Below, piece by piece: positions 56,959-64,000 of a DNA stretch of 64,000 nucleotides; positions within the stretch are counted from its first letter, which is position 1; every line of letters starts with the position of its first letter. The notes beneath the pieces were generated by a model, which did no database searches, was not told where the DNA came from, and was given only the letters and a program-made list of their open reading frames with translations. The position numbers and the translations under genes are program-made. This stretch comes from Phialocephala subalpina. Taxonomy: Eukaryota; Ascomycota; Leotiomycetes; Helotiales; Mollisiaceae. Location: contig FJOG01000001.1 in the NCBI GenBank assembly GCA_900073065.1, forward strand, positions 378,793 through 442,792, given 5' to 3'.

Positions 56959-58873
56959 AAGGGCTGGTAGATCCATCTCTCTACGTCCACTGGTAACATC
57001 AATATCCTTGAGCCTCTTGTACTTTGTCTTCCTGATGAGCTTAAAGCCGACATAGAACACAATGACAATTGGCATAGCGAGGTAAGCCTCAAAGAAGCCC
57101 TGAGCGATCTCCGAAGGGTTTTCGGCAGCATAGCCTACGGGCCATATAGCAGTCCAGAATTGCGCCATGAGAATCAATATGTTCATGATGAACCCAATCC
57201 ATGAGCCATAGTAGCCTGGCTGAGAGGTGAAAGCTAGCTCGTCGAGAGTGTGGCCATTATACTTCCAAGCGTGCCTAAAGCGGATATGGCAAGCGCAGAT
57301 GGAGGCCCACGTGAAGATTGAACTCAGGCCTGAGATTGCCAACATCCAGTTGAAGGCTTGCACTCGAGTAGCTGTCCCAGCAGCGACGATAAAGCAAAGG
57401 AGTCCGATGGCCGAAGCGACAATGATGGAAACAAGCGGTCTTCCCGTGTTATCGATGTACCCCAGGATCTTTGGTGCTTGTCCTCGATCTGCGAGAGCAG
57501 CCATTGTTCTGGATGAGCCGTAGACTGAAGAATTCCCTACGCTTAGGACGGCAATCAGAATAACGACGTTCATGATAGACGGCACCACGGAAATTCCAGC
57601 ATTCTTGACCGCAATAACGAAGGGCGAGGCATTGGCATCTTGGCTACCAGTACCATTCAGAAGGTCAGGGTCGTTATATGGAACGAGACAGCCGACAATT
57701 GTCAAGGAGACCATGTAGAACTGTATGTGTCAGTCAGCGGTTTCAAGGCCCAGAATATGACATGACCTTACCAAGGTAATACGCCAGAAAACCTGTTTGA
57801 CAGCTGATGGCAATGATTTACGAGGATTCTCCGTCTCAGCAGCAGTCAAGCCGACCAATTCGGTTCCACCGAACGAGAAGGCAGCAGTAACAAAAACCGA
57901 GCAAAGGCCCTTGAAGCCATTGTGGAAAGCACCAGGATCATACCAATAATGCGCGCCAAGATATCCTTGTGGGCTCCCCGGTACACCTCCTGCCGCAATA
58001 ATAATGCCTAGAAGGATGAAGCCAATAACTGCAATGACTTTGATGATGGAGAAGACAAACTCTGCTTCGCCATATCCACGTACACCGAAGAAGTTGATAC
58101 AGACAATCACAATCCAAAATATGACGACGAAAGCAGCAGGGCTAACATCCTTTGCGCCTGGCCAGTATGAAACCGTGATAGAAGCTGCTGTGAGCTCAAG
58201 GGGAAGCGTGACGAGCCAATTTAGGGCATAACTGGGGAGAGGAGAATTATCAGAAAACGAAGACTAGAGTCAGAAGTTGGTGTTCTAGACTTACTTCCAG
58301 CCCATGGCAAAACCCCAAGCAGGGTCTATGAATCGACTCGAGTAGACCGAGAAAGCGCCAGCAATTGGAAAAGCAACGGCCAATTCACCGAGAGCATGGA
58401 CAGTACAGTATAACATAATGCCAATCAAGCCATATGCAATGATGAGGGACGCTGGACCACCAGTGGCCAACGCAGAGCCAGAACCGACGAAGAGACCAGT
58501 GCCTGAGAGATGTCAGATTTGCATATGTTGACATTTCAGATGAGAGCATACCAATCGAGCCTCCAATAGCAATCATCTGCAGATGGCGCGGTTTGAGCTT
58601 CATGGCCAATGCAGGCTCGGCTGGTGGTTGGTCCGGAAGAGGACGACCTTCCAGGTCGGTGGCTTCTGTGACAACTCGAGCATTTGGATTGCGCTTGAAG
58701 CTGTTGAGGGTAAATGCAGAGAAAAAGCCCTCATGATGCGGCGTTATGCTACCTCGTCGTAGCTGCGCCTCTCGGTCGTAAGCTGGAGCTGGGGATGTGT
58801 CACTCGAGTGTTTCTCGGTCTTGTGGGCTGTCTTTTCGACATCGTCGCGCAGAGACAAGTCTGCGTCCGCCAT
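56890..58873 (-). CDS. APC-superfamily amino-acid permease (fungal YAT type), four exons
   Basis: Plasma-membrane amino-acid/proton symporter of the fungal general amino-acid permease group. Exons are 58873-58552, 58502-58295, 58231-57772 and 57720-56890, totalling 606 aa. The cytosolic N-terminus of about 95 residues contains FFSAFTLNSFKRNP. Helix 1 follows as LKPRHLQMIAIGGSIGTGLF, the hallmark substrate-binding loop rebuilt across intron 1. Other family motifs are FIDPAWGFAMGWNYALNWL (across intron 2), FGGTELVGLTAAETENPRKS and NSSVYGSSRTMAALADRGQAP. The C-terminus WPWYKRWWNIAF is typical. Length is standard. Substrate preference cannot be told from sequence. It is convergent with the doubtful gene at 56.2-56.9 kb. 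Confidence 0.95.
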
Positions 58874-60012
58874 CTTGAGATCTGTACTTCAAGTTGTCAA
58901 GCAGGACGTGAGAATGGGAAAGATGGAATGATGCAAGCAGATCTGGAAGTAAGGTACAAAGCCTAGGGACCTTCTTATCTAGGTATAGACATAGCAGGGT
59001 ACGAAGCTTTAAGACTCAAGCACACGACCAACTGCCAAGAGCGCTTCTGAAGCTTAAGCTATGACCAAGACAGATAAGAAGCTGTCCCTCATGCCGTGCT
59101 GATCGTGGGCTGCATGATGATAGCGATAGGCTTGAGAAATAGCTTCTCCAGCCGCCAATTGTCGATGCAAGCTGTAATACTCGCTTTTATTTTCATTTTG
59201 ATAAGGTACGAAGAGAAAATGGGCTTCTTGAGCACTGAAAAGAGTGGGAAAACGGTCGACTTCTGAAGATTTCAAGGTTGAAGTCTGGTGATGCGCCGGG
59301 GTCAATAGCCAATCAGCTGTAAGCGAAAACGCTTGTCTGAAACAGCAGATTCTTTTTTCGAAAAGGCGAGTAATGAAGATGAATTAAATTCTCCCTGCAG
59401 AAGATAAGACATGATTGAGAGTTGATAGGACCCTGCCTTGTGATTCGGCAATCAAACCCCCGACCACAGGGCGAGACTAATCACGGCAAGCAAGCATATA
59501 GATCTACGCCACAGACGTAGTATATCCCATGGCGTGCGGGTAAGTGTGGGGGATGGACATTTGGTACGATATACGATTCGTTCCAATGCGCTCATGAATC
59601 GGGCATCTAAGTCTTGCTTTTTGGCTGCAACCTTTCGCGCTCGTACTTTAGGCCCTGTTAGGTGCGTCGCCAAGCCTTGACGTGGCAGATGGTAGTGCTG
59701 GAGCCACGGGATTGCCGACTTTTCTCATTTCCTGGTGTTTGATTAGCCTCTTGATTTTAACTGAGCTTGTGTGCTCCCATGAAGCGTACTTTGTTTCTTG
59801 AAGTTCTGAGCAGTAACACGTGATAGGTAGATGTTCCCCTGAATTTCGCTTAGCTCAATGGCTTCGCTTCGAGAACTTACCAGGACTCGTGCATTGTAAT
59901 CCCAGGGCAGTCAATTCTCGCCAAGATGTAGGACTCGTGGATGCCTCTTCTTCGCCGATGTTCTCTCTTACTTTGGTCGGTTTCTATCATCCTGAAAACC
60001 ATGACATAGTCT
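58874..60012. other. Intergenic, nothing recognised
   Basis: 1.1 kb holding the permease promoter and the 3' side of the GMC gene. Short frames lack motifs. Confidence 0.45.
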
Positions 60013-61968
60013 CTACAGTCCTAAAGCCCCTTTCAGAATATCTGCCCCCTTCTCTGCAAGCGCATACACGGTACTCAAAATATTTCCCCTTGGAATAATT
60101 GGGATGATACTTGCATCACAAACTCTCACATTCGCCGTTCCATACACAATCAATGACTCATCTACAACCCCTCCTGATTCCTCTCTCATCATCGCACATG
60201 TACCAGCTGGGTGATAATTTGTTGCTGCGAATTGACGTAAATATCCCTCTACGTCTTCTACTTCTTTCGTTTGGCGAGGAAATCCATTTGGTAATGTATT
60301 GCCGCTAGGTCTTAGATGCGTAGATAGCATGGGCAATGTTAGCATTTGGCCGATTTGGATTACGTGACGAGAGAGTATCTCTGCATCTAAAGGATGCTGC
60401 AGGTAATTGAACTTGATTTCTGGAGGCGCACTGGAATGGGTGGATGTAATATGGGAACTTCCACGTGAAAAAGGGTATGAAAGCATAGCTATTATGCTCA
60501 TATAATTCCCCTCTGTGGGAGTAGAGGAGGGAGTGTATCGTTGTTTGCGTGTCATGAATACTGTCGCAGTAGCTTCTCTCGGATCGCGAATCATGCGTTG
60601 GATGATCTCGTATTGAGCCTTCAACCCCTTGGATGTCGCAGATGATGTCTCCAGAAGGGTCCTGTCGACGAGAGTCGCTAGTTCCCGTTCTTCTTCATCT
60701 GAGTTGAACGTCTTTAATGGTAGATATGAGAAACTATACGCAGCACCCTCTGCAAGAGTACCTTCGTGCTTGGTTTCGTACAATCTATGTGCAGCTTCTG
60801 CTACAGCTGGGTCGCGGGCTGGAACATCCATGGTCTCAATGCTATCATGGACTTCGACGGAAGGACCGAAATTAAGATGGTCCTGAAGGTTTTCTGTACC
60901 ACGCATTAGCTGCGAGTTCCATCAGGATACACAAATTATATGCTTACGACCAACGCCTGGGAGGTCACGAAGACACGCGATGCTAGCAGCAGATAATATT
61001 TCGCGCTGTCCGATGCCGGAGAGTTCCAGTACTTTAGGTGATCCGAATGTGCCGGCACATATAATGACTTCATGACGGGCGCGGACAGTTACGTCTCCTC
61101 CACGATCTTCTTGGCTGTAAAGAACACCCTTTGCTACAAGCTTGCCATCCACTTCATTTTCGCCGAATAGAATCTTTTCCACAAGTACACCACTTCTAAC
61201 GAAAAGATTCTCTCGTTTCGTTGCAGGCTCTAGAAAGGCCACTCCAGCGTGACTTCGTTCGCCCTTGGAAGAATCAATAGCATTCGTCGTCGTCGATCCT
61301 CCAATTACGTCTCCGTCGACTGGATCCTTCAAGCTGTTGTATCCTAGATCTTGGATTGCATCTGCCCAAGCCTGCTGTAAAATATGTGGCGTCACGGGAA
61401 AGGAGGCTTGAATACCCTCACTCCCACTTTCGTTCTGCTGGCCTTGTTCTCCTCCAGAACCATCATCACCTACACCTTCCCATTCGAGATCCCCAACCCC
61501 CAACTGCCGCTTGACGTCCTCACTCGGTTTTTGCAAAGTATGAAACCTTCTATAATACTTCCCAACTCCCTCCCAGTCCCAACGTTCCTCCGCCTTCCTA
61601 TCCCCATCCGGACCATTCCCCAGTAGGCTCCACGCATCGTGGTAGCCTCTCGACGGATACACAAGTGCATGCGAATTAATTGCACTTGAACCACCCCATA
61701 ATTTCCCTCTCGGTTGCTGAATTACTCTCCCATTTAAGCCTGCCTCAGGTGAGGTTTGGAATTGCCAATCATAAGAAGGGTTTCCAAGCAATTTCCCCGC
61801 AAGACCTGGTGTCCGCACGTTCGCGTCCTCATTTCGATCTTGACCTGCCTCGAGGACCAGTATTCGCAGGGACAGATTTTTTGAGAGGCGAGCTGCGAGA
61901 AGACTTCCCGCTGTTCCTGCGCCGATAATTATAATATCGAATGTGTCGTTTGGATCTTTCGGATACAT
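60013..61968 (-). CDS. GMC-family FAD oxidoreductase, two exons
   Basis: Flavin-dependent alcohol oxidase/dehydrogenase of the glucose-methanol-choline family; substrate unknown. Exons are 61968-60948 and 60893-60013, giving 633 aa. FAD-binding DIIIIGAGTAGSLLAARL at the N-terminus, GMC signature 1 (GKLWGGSSAINSHALVY) and signature 2 (GTFGSPKVLELSGIG) are present. The intron (GTAAGC/TACAG) restores PGVGQNLQDHLNF. The catalytic histidine is in NYHPAGTCAM. The second catalytic position is in RGNILSTVYALAEK, where Asn stands in place of the His found in glucose oxidase. No signal peptide is seen, so an intracellular enzyme is likely. A divergent Zn2Cys6 regulator starts 617 nt away and could control it. 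Confidence 0.93.
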
Positions 61969-62585
61969 GATGATCTAAGAAGCTATCGCTGTTTGTCTTG
62001 GTAGCTGACGTTGTACAGGTAACGGACTACGTTGAGATACCCAGTAATGGAGAGACTTCAGAATAACTAAGTTCATGATTATGCAGGAAACCCCGTAAGA
62101 CTTTAGGCAGCAGGAACGGAATCCCGGGCAAAACTCGGTAAGGAAACTGCAACAGGGAACACGTGATACTCAGCACTTGACATTCCGAGACTTTATAGTG
62201 GTCTAGCTCGAGGCACATGCCATTCTTTGTCTTTGAATGAGCCCAATTCGGTGTAAAGTTGTTGCGCAGCGCTCAAGCACAAACAAGTGCCGACGGGCTC
62301 GTTTCGACCCGATCCTGCAAGCCACTACACCGAGATTGAATTACCGACTCTGTTTTCTCTATCACAGCTCCCGCGCTTGCTACTACATCGTAGATGTCTG
62401 TCTCTTTCCAGTCGCTCTCCCGAGACCTCATCTCTCACGAACGCACACCATCCTCGCATGCATTGGCTGTCCTTTGGTGTCTTTCGAATACGGAGTTCCG
62501 CCGCCTACATTCTAAGTATTGTTCAAAGCCCCGCATGATCCCAGCCGTTAATGCATGCTCTAGAGCTCTAATATAGCATCTTAAA
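61969..62585. other. Shared divergent promoter region (GMC gene / Zn2Cys6 regulator)
   Basis: 617 nt between two outward-pointing genes. No coding signal. A fungal Zn2Cys6 activator could bind here (CGG-type half-sites), but no clear paired CGG element was established by eye. Confidence 0.45.
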
Positions 62586-64000
62586 ATGGTTGGCCCTGGT
62601 GGAAATGCCAAACGACGAAGCGCTCCCAAAGTCAAATCGGGATGTAAGACATGGTGAGTGGATTTCCCAAGCAGGAACATTCTTACTGATGTTGTCCCAG
62701 CAAGTCAGTCTACCTTGCATCTCTGTTCGCGAGGCATTTGTCTAACATGTTCTAGAGTCAGAAGAATCAAATGCGACGAGAAGAGGCCTGCTTGCGCCAA
62801 TTGCTCAAATACTGGCAGAGCATGTGATGGCTACCCGCCAAGCTTCGAGTTTCGTGCAGTAACTATCAACCCACAGAGCAAAACGGCATTAGCTCCATCC
62901 TCGGCCTCCACGCCGGTTCCTCGCACGATGATATCCCTCGAGAGACACCAAAGTTCTGATTTGGGAAACGAGAATAATGTTTCAGTGGGAACACCTCTTC
63001 GGCAGCCCGAGATCTTACCAGGAACTACACAAGAACAACAGTTTTTCATCGTCTTTCGCCAAAATGTCGCTCCAACTTTGGGTGGTTATTTCGATACAGA
63101 CTTCTGGAATACTCAAATACCAAGAGTAGCTTACTCTGAGCCTGCTGTCTTCCATGCGACAATAGCGATTGCGGCGCTCGACCATTATGATGCGTCGAAT
63201 CCTGACACACTTGGGTCAGAACAACAAGTATCGTTCCTTCTTCACTACAACAAAGCCATACAATTTGTGAAGCATCAGATTCAAAATGAAGGCAGCTCAC
63301 AGCTTGTCATCCTGCTCACATGTTTGCTGTTCATTTGTCTCGAATTCAAGAGAGGAAACACCGATGTGGCTCTCAAGCATCTTCAAAATGGTCTAAGTAT
63401 TCTCCACTCCCAACATCGCAACCATGAACCTTCAGAGCTTTCAGACATCAGACAAAAGCTTTCCAATATGTTCTCTCGTTTGGGTATACAAGGCTCATTA
63501 GTTGGGCAACAACCTCCGCCGGGTTCTCCCCTTAACCTCAATGCTTCTCAACCAGTATCCGTCCCGTTCGCCAACATTGGAGAAGCCAGAAACCACCTCA
63601 TATCTCTCTTCATTGAAAGCCTGAGACCAAGCGGACCTAACTTCACCTTCGAAGCTAGTTTCAGCACTTTGTCTTCAGAGCAAGCTCGAAGAGCAACTCT
63701 CATCAGCCAGCTCCACCAGTGGAATTTCCAACTCGGCCTCTTCATGACCGACACATTAAGCAGTCCGACGTCCCAAGACATGCGCATGATCCGCCTCCTT
63801 CGCATCCAAAGCCTCATCGCTACAATTTGGAACTCGACTACGATCCCGTCCTCAGATGGCTCCTCAATCGAACCTGCATTCGACGCTTATACCAATATTT
63901 TTCGGACGATCCTCTCTCTCGCAGCATTCTTCATCGAGGACTCACCGAATAAAACCTCCTCGACCACCTACTCTTCTGCATCAACGTCTTCCACACCCTC
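62586..64000 (+). CDS. Zn2Cys6 transcription factor, truncated by window end
   Basis: Fungal-specific binuclear zinc-cluster regulator. The start is the ATG giving MVGPGGNAKRRSAPKVKSGC. The cluster has the exact C-x2-C-x6-C-x6-C-x2-C-x6-C spacing (CKTC, VRRIKC, RPAC, ANC, GRAC). Exons are 62586-62653, a 3-nt exon 62701-62703 and 62756 onward. A single intron would give a stop codon after ACA, whereas inclusion of CAA yields the expected Thr-Cys-Lys-Val. Downstream residues (QQFFIVFRQNVAPTLGGYFD, FWNTQIPRVAYSEPAVFHAT) match the C-terminal regulatory domain of many fungal zinc-cluster proteins. The frame is open to the window edge. Its divergent neighbour is a GMC oxidoreductase, a plausible target. 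Confidence 0.88.
62701..62703 (+). other. Candidate 3-nt micro-exon (CAA)
   Basis: Flanked by intron a (62654-62700, GTGAGT...CCCAG) and intron b (62704-62755, GTCAGT, CTAAC branch, TCTAG). Both look like normal fungal introns, and only inclusion of these three bases keeps the zinc-cluster frame. Confidence 0.6.

Overview
This window is genomic DNA of a filamentous ascomycete (Pezizomycotina; the overall gene style suggests Leotiomycetes, which is an inference). The evidence is many short GT-AG introns of about 45-170 nt with CTAAC/CTGAT-type branch points, a fungal TPP riboswitch ahead of THI4, a Zn2Cys6 regulator, a HET-domain NLR, But2 and STAND-N-terminal type proteins, and C-to-T/G-to-A nonsense changes in CpA/TpG context that look like repeat-induced point mutation (RIP). 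A 706-nt assembly gap lies at 13484-14189.

Layout. 1-8.4 kb holds the 3' part of an unrecognised gene, endonuclease IV (APN1) with a GC-AG intron, and THI4 with a TPP riboswitch and a 64-codon upstream ORF in its leader. 8.4-13.5 kb is an AT-rich accessory island with a HET/NB-ARC/TPR NLR that carries a premature TAG inside a high-identity repeat array. The island has a diverged inverted repeat on both sides and a fold-back element near the gap. 14.2-21.3 kb holds an AAAP amino-acid transporter and POL5. 21.7-27.1 kb is a 1684-aa mosaic protein with a STAND-type N-terminus and half of an NF-YA domain. 28-37 kb holds a secreted But2-like protein, pyroglutamyl peptidase I, two tandem paralogous BTB genes and an Old-Yellow-Enzyme-type oxidoreductase.

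38.9-45.4 kb is a decaying block. It contains a cytochrome P450 with a frameshift, an ABCB-type transporter that has lost its first half and has further lesions, and a BTB gene with two in-frame TAG codons. 45.7-56 kb returns to intact genes: an MFS sugar/quinate-type transporter, an HSPA12-like Hsp70, a single-pass membrane protein, and a proline-rich STAND-N-type protein. 56-64 kb holds a doubtful small gene, an APC amino-acid permease, a GMC oxidoreductase, and a divergently oriented Zn2Cys6 regulator. The regulator's zinc cluster appears to need a 3-nt micro-exon, and the gene runs off the window.

Most of the window is a mix of housekeeping functions (base excision repair, thiamine synthesis, nucleolar factor, peptide turnover), nutrient uptake and accessory genes. 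No PKS, NRPS or terpene synthase is visible, so the P450/ABC pair cannot be called a biosynthetic cluster. All exon coordinates were read by eye from splice consensus, frame and family motifs. For the multi-exon genes with complete models I checked that exon lengths sum to a multiple of three. The exceptions are the P450, whose frame break is described below, the ABC pseudogene and the edge-truncated genes.
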